Assembly (NCBI GenBank): GCA_012521755.1
Contig: JAAYLV010000020.1
Coordinates: forward strand, 1 to 50,401
Direction: 5' to 3'
DNA length: 50,401 nucleotides
DNA from: Bacillota bacterium
GTDB lineage: Bacteria; Bacillota; Limnochordia; JAAZLZ01
In this document: in pieces, positions 9,020-20,444 of the stretch
How positions within the stretch are numbered: position 1 is the first letter of the stretch
How the letters are laid out: every line of letters starts with the position of its first letter
The notes under the pieces: generated by a model
Database searches by the model: none
Seen by the model: only the letters and a program-made list of their open reading frames with translations
What the model was told of the DNA's origin: nothing
Made by a program: the position numbers and the translations under genes

Positions 9020-9048
9020 TTGACATTAAGCCCTTTCCCCGGTATAAT
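9020..9048 (+). promoter_or_regulatory. Consensus sigma-A promoter for smpB-ssrA
   Basis: A perfect -35 box (TTGACA, 9020-9025) and a perfect -10 box (TATAAT, 9043-9048) are separated by exactly 17 bases. The smpB start lies about 70 bases downstream. This is the strongest housekeeping promoter I can see in the window and fits the constant high need for tmRNA. Confidence 0.9.
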
Positions 9049-9118
9049 CAAATTGGTCAAATAGCCCACGCACAGAACCCCTCCTGCAAAGAAGGGGTTG
9101 TATTGTCGGGGTGAGGAT

Positions 9119-9592
9119 GTGAAAAATGCGATCAAGGTGGTTACTGAGAATCGCAAGGCCCGCCACGACTACTTCATTGAGGAAGTAATCGAAGCGGGGA
9201 TTGTCCTCCAAGGTACCGAAGTTAAGTCCCTGCGGGCGGGACGAGTGAACCTGAAGGACAGCTACGCCACCATTGACAATGGCGAGGTTTTCCTGCATAA
9301 TGCCCATATTAGCGAATATGAATACGGCAATCGCAACAACCACGATCCGTTGCGCAGCCGCAAGCTTCTCCTCCATCGCGAGGAGATTCAAAAGCTAATC
9401 GGGCGTACTAGAGACAAAGGCTATACGTTGATCCCGTTGAAGATTTACTTTCGCAATGGCAAAGCGAAGGTTGAACTGGCCCTAGCGAAGGGAAAGAGAC
9501 AGTACGACAAACGCCAGGCCATTGCGGAGCGGGATGCACGCAGAAAAATCGACCAGACCTTGAAAGAGCGTTATGTTAACACACGGGGGTGA
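9119..9592 (+). CDS. smpB: SsrA-binding protein SmpB
   Basis: SmpB binds tmRNA and delivers it to stalled ribosomes in trans-translation. The 157-residue product has the family core: [36 protein letters not shown], the [13 protein letters not shown] block, and the basic C-terminal tail ([20 protein letters not shown]) that occupies the ribosomal mRNA channel. I chose the GTG start with GGTGA four bases upstream; an in-frame TTG 21 bases earlier is less likely. The stop codon lies inside the 5' end of the adjacent tmRNA gene. Confidence 0.95.
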   Translation: MKNAIKVVTENRKARHDYFIEEVIEAGIVLQGTEVKSLRAGRVNLKDSYATIDNGEVFLHNAHISEYEYGNRNNHDPLRSRKLLLHREEIQKLIGRTRDKGYTLIPLKIYFRNGKAKVELALAKGKRQYDKRQAIAERDARRKIDQTLKERYVNTRG

Positions 9593-9937
9593 ATTAGATT
9601 CGACACAGGGATGAAGGCGCATCAATAGCGGGTCGAGGTCCTGCGCCTCGTTAAACTGCAGGAAAGCGATAAACGCCAACGATAATTACGCACTCGCTGC
9701 TGCGTAAGACAGCAGCCGCTCCCCAGCTTCTCGCTCGTGGAAGCTGGTGCGGGTGTCAACTTAGCGAGCTACCCGGCCGGCAACGCCCATAACCGTCTGG
9801 GGAAACTGATGGGCTAGTCCTGAGGAGATCCTGCCCTTGGGAGCCCCGAAGGACGAAGCACAATACAAGGGATACACCCGTAGAAGTTGGTGTGACTTTC
9901 CTTGTGGACAGCGGTGCAATTCCGCTCACCTCCACCA
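9585..9937 (+). ncRNA. ssrA: tmRNA (ssrA)
   Basis: The 353-base gene has the tRNA-like ends of tmRNA: the 5' strand GGGGGTG pairs with CACCTCC before the encoded ACCA end. The 5' part reads AATTAGATTCGACA, and the T-arm loop is TGCAATT. After GATAAAC, the tag reading frame (9675-9707) encodes ANDNYALAAA and a TAA stop, so the proteolysis tag ends in ALAAA, one Ala longer than the usual ALAA end. The remainder holds the pseudoknot region. The mature 5' end overlaps the last eight bases of smpB. The two genes share the promoter at 9020, so processing of the joint transcript must cut within the smpB stop region. Confidence 0.96.
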
Positions 9938-9948
9938 ACACAAAAAGC

Positions 9949-9976
9949 AAGCGCTGCCGGCGGGGCAGCGCTTTTT
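9949..9976. terminator. Rho-independent terminator after ssrA
   Basis: A 10-bp perfect stem (AAGCGCTGCC paired with GGCAGCGCTT) with a five-base loop is followed by TTTTT on the plus strand. An A-run (AAAAA) on the other side gives a T-run for the convergent coat-protein gene, so it may work in both directions. Confidence 0.9.
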
Positions 9977-9992
9977 GGATCTTGTCAGGAGC

Positions 9993-10262
9993 TTAGCGGA
10001 CAGGCTGCATGACCATCTGCTCGTAGTGGCTGCGAATTCGCTGGATCTCCTGGGGTGAAGCGGGCGAGGGCGGGATGTAATAGCCCTTGCTGATGGCAAA
10101 TTGGGCCAATTGCTGTTGGGTTTGCTCCGCACGGCCCCGCAGGTCGGAAAACAGCTGGCGCAGGGACTGATTCGACACTTCCTGCATCGCCTTCGTATAA
10201 TCCTCGATTTCATGCTTAGTCAGATGCAATACGTCCAGCACCATGTCACGATCGCTGACCAT
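9993..10262 (-). CDS. CotF-like spore coat protein
   Basis: The 89-residue, mostly alpha-helical product (VLDVLHLTKHEIEDYTKAMQ, then a Gln-rich helix, ending with YYIPPSPASPQEIQ) resembles the ferritin-like CotF coat family found in the spores of Bacilli and Clostridia. An AAGGAGG site precedes two ATG codons; I chose the second, seven bases away. It lies 12 bases after a smaller related gene, and the pair probably forms an operon. The family assignment is by pattern only; the role in the spore coat is inferred. Confidence 0.7.
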   Translation of the reverse strand: MVSDRDMVLDVLHLTKHEIEDYTKAMQEVSNQSLRQLFSDLRGRAEQTQQQLAQFAISKGYYIPPSPASPQEIQRIRSHYEQMVMQPVR

Positions 10263-10274
10263 CATCTTACCTCC

Positions 10275-10457
10275 TTAGGAGAGAAAGCCCATCAGATTCT
10301 GCACCTTCTGGGCGCATTCCTGGCTGGCATTTTGAAAGAAACTCTTCAGTTGCGGTTCCGTGGCCTGCTGTGCGTACATCCCCAGCTTATTGCTGCTTGC
10401 AACCGCATTGCCAATCATCTCCCGCAACAAGTTCAACTCCATCTGGGTCAAGGCCAT
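10275..10457 (-). CDS. Small CotF-like helical protein
   Basis: The 60-residue product (MALTQMELNLLREMIG at its start, ending NLMGFLS) is helical, with alternating Leu, Gln and Asn. It looks like the short coat-protein partner often encoded beside longer CotF proteins. The ATG at 10457 has AAAGGAG seven bases upstream, better than an in-frame TTG two codons earlier. A perfect hairpin lies just upstream of the ribosome binding site. Confidence in the gene is good; confidence in the coat role is moderate. Confidence 0.65.
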   Translation of the reverse strand: MALTQMELNLLREMIGNAVASSNKLGMYAQQATEPQLKSFFQNASQECAQKVQNLMGFLS

Positions 10458-10471
10458 TGGCAAGCTCCTTT

Positions 10472-10494
10472 CTATGGGGTGATCTCCCCCATAG
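10472..10494 (-). other. Hairpin in the 5' leader of the CotF-like pair
   Basis: An 8-bp perfect stem (CTATGGGG with CCCCATAG) and a seven-base loop lie about ten bases upstream of the AAAGGAG site of the small CotF-like gene. It could stabilise the mRNA 5' end or be an operator; nothing in the sequence decides between these. Confidence 0.4.
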
Positions 10495-10581
10495 TGTTGC
10501 GCTCATTGCCGCCGCCTATGCCAGCTTTGCTTCCCAATTTGTTCCCCGCAACACTGCCAGGACTGTTCCTAAGATCAGACA

Positions 10582-10603
10582 AAGGGGCCGCAATGGGCCC
10601 CTT
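10582..10603 (-). terminator. Hairpin after the DUF1540 gene
   Basis: An 8-bp perfect stem (AAGGGGCC with GGCCCCTT) and a six-base loop lie ten bases beyond the stop of the DUF1540 gene. The following minus-strand bases (TGTCTGATCTT) are only moderately T-rich, so it is a probable but not strong terminator. Confidence 0.5.
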
Positions 10604-10613
10604 AATCGGTCAG

Positions 10614-10862
10614 CTAATAAGGATTGCGAGTGACTCCGTCTTGCTTTTTCTTTGCCGAACCTTGTTCGACAAAGGTCTTGCAGCAAGTGCTCATACAACT
10701 GTCCACGGGGGTTGCCTGCAACATCTGGGCCTGGGGAGCATCCACCTCATCGGGCTCAGCCTCCCCTAGGGCATCGGAGGTAATCAAGACTTCCGATGCG
10801 TTGCAGATATTATTCTTTGCCCAGTAGTGGCAGTTGTTGACACTGCAGTGGATCCTCGCCAT
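10614..10862 (-). CDS. DUF1540 domain protein
   Basis: The 82-residue product starts MARIHCSVNNCHYWAKNN and has six cysteines (about residues 6, 11, 20, 56, 60 and 61), the spacing expected of the small Cys-rich DUF1540 family. In that family each domain is thought to bind metal; proteins of this type are common in spore formers and their role is unknown. I chose the ATG with GGGAGG upstream; the longer in-frame version adds unlikely residues. It lies between secG and the CotF-like genes, all on the minus strand. Confidence 0.75.
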   Translation of the reverse strand: MARIHCSVNNCHYWAKNNICNASEVLITSDALGEAEPDEVDAPQAQMLQATPVDSCMSTCCKTFVEQGSAKKKQDGVTRNPY

Positions 10863-10929
10863 GCTCTTACCTCCCTTATGGCCAACCTGGACATAGTGTG
10901 ACCTAGGCTGGGGGAGGTAATGCATTCCC

Positions 10930-11148
10930 TTAAATGACTGTTAAGATTATGGACAAAATGCCAAAGGCTATGGCAATGAACTTGGTGAGGGACTCGAGGG
11001 TGGCCTCAATCCCCTTCGTTCGACCGTGGAACATTTGGCTGCCCCCACCAATCGATCCCAAGCCTTCCCCTTTGCTTTGCTGCAGCAGGATGACGACGAT
11101 CAACCCGATGGATACGATCAGCTGCACCACCATCAACGCCGATTTCAC
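10930..11148 (-). CDS. secG: Preprotein translocase subunit SecG
   Basis: SecG is the small accessory subunit of the SecYEG channel. The 72-residue product has two membrane helices flanking the conserved loop LLQQSKGEGLGSIGGGSQMF. Three start codons are close together; the GTG at 11148 is eight bases after GGGGAGG, while GTG 11157 and TTG 11154 are too close to it. The gene follows eno after about 64 bases, the usual place at the end of the glycolytic operon in Bacillota. Confidence 0.92.
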   Translation of the reverse strand: MKSALMVVQLIVSIGLIVVILLQQSKGEGLGSIGGGSQMFHGRTKGIEATLESLTKFIAIAFGILSIILTVI

Positions 11149-11212
11149 CCACAACACCTCCCCTTATCCAAGCCCTTTGATCTTACCACATAGGGCCTTA
11201 AGAGACAACAGA

Positions 11213-14027
<2,815 letters not shown>

Positions 14028-14031
<4 letters not shown>

Positions 14032-14783
14032 CTTCGACCCCCTCGGGCAATGACAGCGAATCCTGCCGGATCCAAACTTGCCCCGCCTACTAGCGCCCCG
14101 TCGATCTCCGGCTGCTCCATGAATTGGGCGATGTTTTCTTTGTTAACGCTGCCGCCGTACTGGATGCGGATCTGCCCCGCCGTCTCCTCGTCGTAAATGT
14201 CGGCGATGGTTTGCCGGATGAGGCCGATGACCCGATTAGCTTCCTCAGGCGTGGCGTTGCGGCCTGTACCGATGGCCCAGATCGGCTCATAGGCGATCAC
14301 TGTGCCCGCGGCCAAAGATGCATCGATCCCCTCATAGGCGGAGCGCACCTGCGCGGTGACCACCTTTTCCGTTTGGCCCGCCTCCCTTTGCTCGAGGGAC
14401 TCCCCGAGGCAAATGATGGGCTTTAGGTCATGGGCTAGGGCCGCCCGCACCTTGCGGTTGACATCGGCATCGGTCTCGCCAAAGTATCCCCGGCGCTCAG
14501 AGTGACCGATGATAACATAGTGGCAGCCTACATCCACCAGCATCCCGGGGGCGATTTCACCGGTGTAGGCCCCTTTCTCCTCCCAAAAAAGGTCTTGTGC
14601 GCCCAGTTTTACCTCGGTGCCCTGGAGAAGCTCAGCTACTGCTCCCAGGGCAGTGAAGGGCGGACAAAGGACGACCTCCCCGCCGTCAGGTTCGTAGCTG
14701 GCCAAAAAAGCCCGGCAGAAATCCTTGGCCTCCGCCACCGTCTTATGCATCTTCCAGTTCGCAGCAATGATGGGTGTTCGCAA
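14028..14783 (-). CDS. tpiA: Triosephosphate isomerase
   Basis: The 251-residue product has the active-site Lys in ANWKMHKT, the electrophilic His in YVIIGHSERR, the catalytic Glu in IAYEPIWAIGTG and the phosphate-binding IQYGGSV segment. The TTG start follows a GGGGGAAGG site. It lies 11 bases after pgk and is coupled to gpmI through a four-base overlap. Confidence 0.98.
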
Positions 14784-14794
14784 TTTCCTTCCCC

Positions 14795-15985
14795 CTATAA
14801 CTTATCTTGCAGAGCGGCGACCCCAGGGAGTTCCAGGCCCTCAAGGAACTCCAAGGACGCGCCTCCGCCAGTTGAGACGTGATCCATCGCCTCGGCAAGT
14901 CCCGCCTGCTCCACCGCGGCCGCCGAATCGCCGCCCCCCACCACCGTGAAGCCTTCCAGCCTTGCCATGGCCCGGGCAATCGCGAAGGTTCCTTCAGCAA
15001 AGGGGGCCAGCTCAAAGACGCCCATGGGTCCGTTCCAGACCACTGTCTTGGCTTTGGCGATGATGTCGGCAAAGCGCTGCCGAGTCTGCGGCCCGATATC
15101 TAACCCCATCCAGGTTGATGGGATCGCTGACACCGACACTACCTGGCGGGAAGCATCCTCGGCGAGGCGATCGGCTGCCACCACATCCTCCGGGAGTTCA
15201 AGGTCAACACCCTTGGCGGCCGCTTCAGCCAAAAGCTCCCCAGCCAACGCCACGTGTTCCGCATCGAGGAGGGACTGGCCAACGTCAAAACCCTTGGCCT
15301 TCAGGAAAGTATAGGCCATGCCGCCCCCGATGAGCAGGGTATCAACCCTCGTCAACAGATTTCGGATCACCCCTATTTTATCGGACACCTTCGCACCACC
15401 CAAGACGGCAACGAAGGGGCGCTCCGGCTCATCGAGGAGCCGGCCCAAGGATTTCAGCTCTTTCTCCAGTAAGAAGCCCGCAGCGGCCGGCAGGAGTCTT
15501 GCAACCCCGACAGTTGAAGCATGGGCCCGATGGGCAGCCCCAAAGGCATCGTTCACAAAAATGTCCCCGAGGCTCGCCAAAGCCGCCGCAAAGTCCGGGT
15601 CATTCTTCGTCTCGCCCGGATGAAAGCGCAGATTCTCCAGGAGGCAGACTCCCCCGGGGGCCAAAGCGTCGACTGCCATTTGGGCCTTAAGGCCAATGCA
15701 GTCGTCAGCCTTGATCACTTCTTGACCCAACAGCTCCCCTAGTCTCTTGGCAACCGGGTCTAGGCGGTACTCTTCGACCACCTGGCCCTTTGGCCGGCCC
15801 AAATGGCTCATCAAAACGACCCGGGCCCCTTGCTTGACCAAATGGGTGATGGTAGGCAAAGCAGCCTTGATCCTCTTATCATCGGTGATCTGGCCCTGCT
15901 CCATCGGTACGTTGAAATCCACCCGCACCAAGACCCGCCGCCCCTGGACATCCAGATCCCTCACGGAAAGCTTCTGCAAAGCCAC
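14795..15985 (-). CDS. pgk: Phosphoglycerate kinase
   Basis: The 396-residue product has the family signature [15 protein letters not shown], the HLGRPKG substrate loop, [15 protein letters not shown] in the hinge and the nucleotide-binding [13 protein letters not shown] near the end. The GTG start at 15985 lies five bases after the gap stop, and a GAGGTGAGG site spans that stop. An upstream in-frame ATG lies inside gap and was rejected. Confidence 0.98.
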   Translation of the reverse strand: MALQKLSVRDLDVQGRRVLVRVDFNVPMEQGQITDDKRIKAALPTITHLVKQGARVVLMSHLGRPKGQVVEEYRLDPVAKRLGELLGQEVIKADDCIGLKAQMAVDALAPGGVCLLENLRFHPGETKNDPDFAAALASLGDIFVNDAFGAAHRAHASTVGVARLLPAAAGFLLEKELKSLGRLLDEPERPFVAVLGGAKVSDKIGVIRNLLTRVDTLLIGGGMAYTFLKAKGFDVGQSLLDAEHVALAGELLAEAAAKGVDLELPEDVVAADRLAEDASRQVVSVSAIPSTWMGLDIGPQTRQRFADIIAKAKTVVWNGPMGVFELAPFAEGTFAIARAMARLEGFTVVGGGDSAAAVEQAGLAEAMDHVSTGGGASLEFLEGLELPGVAALQDKL

Positions 15986-15990
15986 CCACC

Positions 15991-16995
15991 TCACCTCTTG
16001 GAGGCCATGTATTTGATCAAATCCAACACCCGCAGGGAATAGGCCCATTCATTATCATACCAGGCTACTACCTTGACGAAGGTCCCATCGATGACCGTCG
16101 TCAGACTCCCATCGACGATGGATGAACGGGGATCGCCCTTGAAGTCCATGGAAACCAGAGGTTCCTCCGTGTAGCCGAGAATGCCCCTTAATGCGCCTTC
16201 GGAAGCCTTCCGCAAAGTCTCGTTGACCACCTGGGCCGTGACGGAGCGTTCTAGTTGACACACGAAATCGACGATGGACACATCGGGAGTAGGCACCCGC
16301 ATGGCAAACCCATCCAGCTTCCCCTGTAGGTGGGGGAGGACCAAGCCAACGGCCGCGGCAGCGCCGGTGGTTGTGGGAATGATGTTCAACGCGGCGGCCC
16401 TGGCCCGTCTCAGGTCGGAATGGGGCAGATCGAGGATTTGCTGGTCATTGGTGTAGGAGTGGACGGTGGTCATCAGACCCCTGATGATGGTGAACTCCTG
16501 ATCCAAGACCTTGGCCACCGGAGCGAGACAGTTGGTCGTACAAGATGCGTTGGAGACGACATGGTGCTTGTCTGGATCGTACTGATCTTCGTTTACGCCC
16601 ATCACCACCGTTATGTCTTCCTTCTTGGCGGGAGCGGTGATGATCACCTTCTTGCACCCAGCATCGATGTGCAGCTGGGCCTTGTCCCGGCTGCGGAAAA
16701 TGCCCGTCGACTCGACGACAAATTCAACCCCAAGCTTCCCCCAAGGCAATTCGGAGGGACTGCGCTCGGCCATGACCTTGATGGGACGGCCATCGACGAC
16801 GATCTTGTCGCCTTCTGCTTTCACCTCGGCCTCAAGGGTCCCATGGACCGAATCGTATTTCAACAAATGGGCTAATGTCTTGGCATCGGTTAGATCGTTT
16901 ACGGCAACGATCTCAATCTCCGGATCCCCAAGGGCTCCCCGAAACACATTACGTCCAATCCGCCCAAATCCATTGATTCCAACTCGAATGCTCAT
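15991..16995 (-). CDS. gap: Glyceraldehyde-3-phosphate dehydrogenase
   Basis: The 334-residue product oxidises glyceraldehyde 3-phosphate with NAD. It shows the dinucleotide fold [14 protein letters not shown], the catalytic Cys in [20 protein letters not shown] and the C-terminal WYDNEWAYS. Two ATG codons follow GGAGG; I took the second, seven bases away, which overlaps the cggR stop. The position directly after cggR identifies it as the catabolic gapA type, repressed by CggR when glycolytic intermediates are low. Confidence 0.97.
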   Translation of the reverse strand: MSIRVGINGFGRIGRNVFRGALGDPEIEIVAVNDLTDAKTLAHLLKYDSVHGTLEAEVKAEGDKIVVDGRPIKVMAERSPSELPWGKLGVEFVVESTGIFRSRDKAQLHIDAGCKKVIITAPAKKEDITVVMGVNEDQYDPDKHHVVSNASCTTNCLAPVAKVLDQEFTIIRGLMTTVHSYTNDQQILDLPHSDLRRARAAALNIIPTTTGAAAAVGLVLPHLQGKLDGFAMRVPTPDVSIVDFVCQLERSVTAQVVNETLRKASEGALRGILGYTEEPLVSMDFKGDPRSSIVDGSLTTVIDGTFVKVVAWYDNEWAYSLRVLDLIKYMASKR

Positions 16996-18044
16996 CATCT
17001 TCCCTCCGTGTATGGTATTCGCTTGTCCCCCTCGATCAGGGACCACATCACGCGAGCGGCCCCTTCATCGGTTATGCAGACATGCTGATACTTGCTCGAA
17101 AGCACAGCCAACGCGGCCTCCGCCTTGCTCTTTCCTCCGCCGACGGCGATGACTTCGCCAATGGCCTGGAGGTCTTCGAGCCGCAGCCCAGTGCTGCTCG
17201 TTGAGTAGACGATCCGCCCCTGGCGATCGAAGTAATAGCCGAAGGCCTCTCCCACCCCCTGGCGTTTGCGGATGAGATCCATCTGCCAAGGGCCAAGGCC
17301 CCGACGCCTGGCCATCTCCTCCGCGGTACCAATGCCGTGGAGAACGTAATCGGCTCGGCGCAAGAGGGCCATGATCTGCCGAACCTTAGGCTCGTTGCTG
17401 ATGGTATTCATCGCCTCCTCCGACAGGTCATCGGGCAAATGGAACAAGCGATAACTTCCCCCCAGCTGGCGAGCGAAAACCGCGGCAATGGTGTTGGCCT
17501 GCAACTCCACCTCCTCGCCCAGCCCGCCCCGGGCAGGCACCACAATGACCCGGCGTTTGGAACTGAATAAGGGGAGACTCCGAGCCACTTCGGCCAAGGT
17601 GGTGCCACCGGTCACCGCGAGCACATCTCCGTCTTTAAGTACTTTATCCAAGTAAACGGATGTAGCCCGGGCCAAGTCCTTCTTGACCATGGGGTCTTCA
17701 TCTAAGTCTCCCGGCACGATCGTCATCCGGCGCAGACCAAGCTCCCGCGCCAGGCCCTCTTCCAGGTGACGAAGCCCTCGCAGCTGATGGACGAGCTGAC
17801 CCAGTTCAGCGACAATGGGGGTAGACCTTAGCCGAACTCCGTCGGGACCGATGTCAACGAGCCCCCCCTCCTTTAGTCTCTCCAACTCCCGCCGGATGAT
17901 CCGCTCCCCCAACTGCAATTTTGCCGCTAGCGCCCGTCGGCCTAAGGGCTGATTGAAAAGCAGCTGGCGCAAGATCTTATAGCGGAGCTCTAAGATGGGC
18001 AAGAGCTCCGGGGCAATCCGTTGTATGATTGTTGTATCCTCCAT
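16995..18044 (-). CDS. cggR: Central glycolytic genes regulator CggR (SorC/DeoR family)
   Basis: CggR represses the gapA operon and is released by fructose 1,6-bisphosphate. The 349-residue product has an N-terminal helix-turn-helix (about residues 25-70, [20 protein letters not shown]) and a C-terminal SorC-type sugar-phosphate-binding domain with [18 protein letters not shown] and the [13 protein letters not shown] segment. The gene heads the cggR-gap-pgk-tpiA-gpmI-eno order known from Bacillus, and an operator matching the Bacillus CggR site lies just upstream. The call is firm because sequence, gene order and operator agree. Confidence 0.94.
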   Translation of the reverse strand: MEDTTIIQRIAPELLPILELRYKILRQLLFNQPLGRRALAAKLQLGERIIRRELERLKEGGLVDIGPDGVRLRSTPIVAELGQLVHQLRGLRHLEEGLARELGLRRMTIVPGDLDEDPMVKKDLARATSVYLDKVLKDGDVLAVTGGTTLAEVARSLPLFSSKRRVIVVPARGGLGEEVELQANTIAAVFARQLGGSYRLFHLPDDLSEEAMNTISNEPKVRQIMALLRRADYVLHGIGTAEEMARRRGLGPWQMDLIRKRQGVGEAFGYYFDRQGRIVYSTSSTGLRLEDLQAIGEVIAVGGGKSKAEAALAVLSSKYQHVCITDEGAARVMWSLIEGDKRIPYTEGR

Positions 18045-18064
18045 CCTTTCTCCCTATCCACCGG

Positions 18065-18100
18065 GACGCCTTGCGTCCCGCATGCTCGAACTATGTCCCA
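18065..18100 (-). promoter_or_regulatory. CggR operator
   Basis: Reading the minus strand, the site is TGGGAC-N6-CGAG-N4-CGGGAC-N6-CGTC. The Bacillus subtilis CggR operator, as I know it, is CGGGAC-N6-TGTC-N4-CGGGAC-N6-TGTC, so both half-sites and all spacings agree, with changes only in the short second elements. It starts 20 bases upstream of the cggR ATG. The distal half-site is also a 7-bp inverted repeat (GGGACGC with GCGTCCC). I see no clear -35/-10 pair next to it. Upstream, a run of eight T's at 18110-18117 may end whiA transcription. Confidence 0.8.
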
Positions 18101-18174
18101 CTGCTGGCAAAAAAAACCACTACCTTGGTCCTTCTTCTAATTCTCCCTTCCCCCGGCGATTCCTGCTTGCATGA

Positions 18175-19068
18175 TCACCCCTCTCCCAAATCTTCCGCGA
18201 TCTTGGCGAGACGGCCCATCCGATAGCTTACCCCTGACTTGGTGACGCGCGGGGTCAAGAGCTCTCCGAGCTCAGCGAAGGTGGCATAAGGATGCTCGAG
18301 GCGAAGGAGAGCCAGGTCCCGCAGCTTCGGCGGGAGCTTGTCTAAACCGATCTTCTCTTGAATCTTGCGGATCTGAGCCACCTGCTTCATGGCCGCCTGG
18401 ACCGTCTTGTCCATATTGGCCGTTTCACAGTTTACCAGCCGATTGACCTGCCCCCGCATCCCCTTCATGATCCGGACGTTTTCAAATCTGAGTAAAGCCC
18501 GATGGGCCCCCATCAAGCTCAACAGATGGGCGATCTTCTCCCCCTCTTTGAGATAGACGACTAAACCCCGCTTGCGGGTACTGATTCCAGCTGCAATGCC
18601 GAAGGACTCGAGGCACCCGACGATCCGCTCCGCTTCCCTCTTGCTGCTTGTCCAAAACTCAAGATGATAGCCCCGGTTAGGATTGGTCGCCGACCCTCGA
18701 GCCAAGAAAGCGCCCCGCAGGAAGGATCTGCGGCAGCAACGCTTGCTGGGCAGCGCGTCTGTGTCGGGTTGGGCTAGAGGATCATCGACCAGCTGCTGGA
18801 CACCTTGGGCCGAAACGACGTAGAGGTTTTTCTTGTCCAGCCGCCTCTTTTTGCGGGCCGCGACCTGGTTTTCCGTTCGGTACAGTTTTTTCAGGAGGGT
18901 GTAGACCTTTCTAGCGGCGGCCGCGTTGCTGCTGGTGACTTCCAGTTTGCCGTCTTTCCCCCACTTCCCATCTAAGCTCGCGATGGCCGCCAGCTCCGCC
19001 CGCGCGCAGCAGGCGCCCTCCGGGAAGACCCGGGCCAGTTCGTTTTTCGTTGACAAGGAAAAGGGCAT
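18175..19068 (-). CDS. whiA: DNA-binding protein WhiA
   Basis: WhiA is a conserved Gram-positive protein with an N-terminal LAGLIDADG homing-endonuclease-like domain and a C-terminal helix-turn-helix; it affects division and sporulation. The 297-residue product opens FSLSTKNELARVFP, carries CCRRSFLRGAFLARGSATNP in the middle and ends with the helix-turn-helix ELGELLTPRVTKSGVSYRMG. The ATG follows GGGAG. In most Bacillota rapZ, yvcK and whiA are adjacent; here three other genes have been placed between yvcK and whiA. Confidence 0.95.
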   Translation of the reverse strand: MPFSLSTKNELARVFPEGACCARAELAAIASLDGKWGKDGKLEVTSSNAAAARKVYTLLKKLYRTENQVAARKKRRLDKKNLYVVSAQGVQQLVDDPLAQPDTDALPSKRCCRRSFLRGAFLARGSATNPNRGYHLEFWTSSKREAERIVGCLESFGIAAGISTRKRGLVVYLKEGEKIAHLLSLMGAHRALLRFENVRIMKGMRGQVNRLVNCETANMDKTVQAAMKQVAQIRKIQEKIGLDKLPPKLRDLALLRLEHPYATFAELGELLTPRVTKSGVSYRMGRLAKIAEDLGEG

Positions 19069-19083
19069 GCCGTTCTCCCTCCC

Positions 19084-19944
19084 CTATTCTTCCGGGACGC
19101 CGTCGATTTGAATGATGACTCGGCCCTTCGCGACCGCGCCGCGAATGACAATGGGAGTCGACCTGTCATTGCGAAACTTGAAATCGGTATGGGGCCAGGC
19201 TACGGTAGCATCCTTGCCCGGGGGCACATAAACGACCCGCCGGGAGTGGGGTACTCGCTCGGTGACGGTAAGCCGCGGCGATCGCAGCACCGCATTGTAC
19301 AAAGTGCTGGACACCTGACAAATCCCGCCGCCCACCCCAGGGACCACCGCTTCGCCCACAAAGATGGGGGCTGGCCTGTAGCCCCGCTCCACCGTCCGCT
19401 CCCCCACCACCTGATTAAAGGAAAACTCTTCCCCTGGCCGCACAAGGGTATTGTTCAGTTCACGGACCGCGAGTTTAATGTTCTCCGTCCGCTGCCAGCT
19501 GCCGATCAGCCCCGTCTCATAACGGCCCAGGACAACCCTTATCTGTTGGAGCTCAGCAGAGGTCAACGAGGGTTTTACCACGTAGCGACGAAGGCGAATC
19601 TCCTTGCCCCTAGGTGCCGTGATGGTCTGATACAGACCTTCGTCCACATCGATCTCCAAGCCTTCCTGCTCCGGCATTACCTCCCCCGTGGCCTTGTGGA
19701 TGTAAGCATCCTGGGCGGGAATATTCTCCGCCGCGGCGATGCCTTCAATCAGATCGCGGACCTCGTGGGCAAGGAGGCCTCCAACGGGCACGCCTTCCAA
19801 GGTCACGCCGGGCCGCACACCGAAGAGCATCCGTTCCACCCAGTCCACAACCCCAGTTACGGCTGCGCCGGCCACCACGATGGTGAGGAGTAGAGTTACC
19901 GCCTTTTCCAGATCAAGGACGACAAACCGCGGGCCTCTTCCCAT
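19084..19944 (-). CDS. VanW family protein
   Basis: The 286-residue product has an N-terminal membrane helix (about 12-34), a peptidoglycan-binding-4-like region and a C-terminal VanW domain with the hallmarks PGEEFSFNQVVGERT and GVGGGICQVSSTLYNAVL. VanW proteins are exported or membrane-anchored and are associated with the cell wall and spore envelope; their biochemical function is unknown. It lies 15 bases upstream of whiA and is likely co-transcribed with it. Confidence 0.85.
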   Translation of the reverse strand: MGRGPRFVVLDLEKAVTLLLTIVVAGAAVTGVVDWVERMLFGVRPGVTLEGVPVGGLLAHEVRDLIEGIAAAENIPAQDAYIHKATGEVMPEQEGLEIDVDEGLYQTITAPRGKEIRLRRYVVKPSLTSAELQQIRVVLGRYETGLIGSWQRTENIKLAVRELNNTLVRPGEEFSFNQVVGERTVERGYRPAPIFVGEAVVPGVGGGICQVSSTLYNAVLRSPRLTVTERVPHSRRVVYVPPGKDATVAWPHTDFKFRNDRSTPIVIRGAVAKGRVIIQIDGVPEE

Positions 19945-20010
19945 CCCATCTCCCCCACTGCCCTTTTATTACTAATACATATGCAGAGGGAGGGGACCAT
20001 AACCACCTAG

Positions 20011-20424
20011 CTACAGGCGGACCTCCAGTTCCCCGAGGGGGCCTTCTTGATCCCGGAAAAGGAACTGGACATCGCCCCCAGGCAGGGCGTCCTTTGATGC
20101 CTGGACCAGGTGTCCAGGGAAGGTCACCACCAAAGGCACGAAATCGTCCCTGGAGGGTTTCTTGACCAGGAGGTCGACTAGGACCTGCTGATCGTAAGCC
20201 TGTATCCGCTGAATGGTGATGCTGTAACCGCCCGTTGGCTGCTCCCCCATGAAGGCCGCCACCAAGCAGCTGCGGCTGAAGTCAATCCTCGGCAGAGCAG
20301 GAGGCTGCCAAAGACCCGCCCATAACTGGACCAACTCCCCTCGGCTCGCCACCACGGAAAAGCCAGGCTGCCTCCTTCCTACCCGATCGACCGTGGAAAA
20401 GGGAACCTCACAAAGGATGCCCAC
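20011..20424 (-). CDS. PrcB-like protein (protease complex subunit family)
   Basis: The 137-residue product resembles the PrcB C-terminal family: FSRSCLVAAFMGEQPTGGYS and a beta-rich remainder (VDLLVKKPSRDDF, VTFPGHLVQASK). In Treponema PrcB is part of a protease complex, but here no protease neighbour is seen. I chose the GTG at 20424 because GGAGG lies eight bases upstream; an in-frame GTG three codons earlier overlaps that site. No clear signal peptide is visible. Function beyond the family fold cannot be stated. Confidence 0.65.
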   Translation of the reverse strand: MGILCEVPFSTVDRVGRRQPGFSVVASRGELVQLWAGLWQPPALPRIDFSRSCLVAAFMGEQPTGGYSITIQRIQAYDQQVLVDLLVKKPSRDDFVPLVVTFPGHLVQASKDALPGGDVQFLFRDQEGPLGELEVRL

Positions 20425-20444
20425 GACCCTCACCTCCCTGGAAC

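Noticed and set aside
9482-9679. A minus-strand frame over smpB and ssrA
   Set aside because: It lies across a clear tmRNA gene and the end of smpB, with no ribosome binding site.
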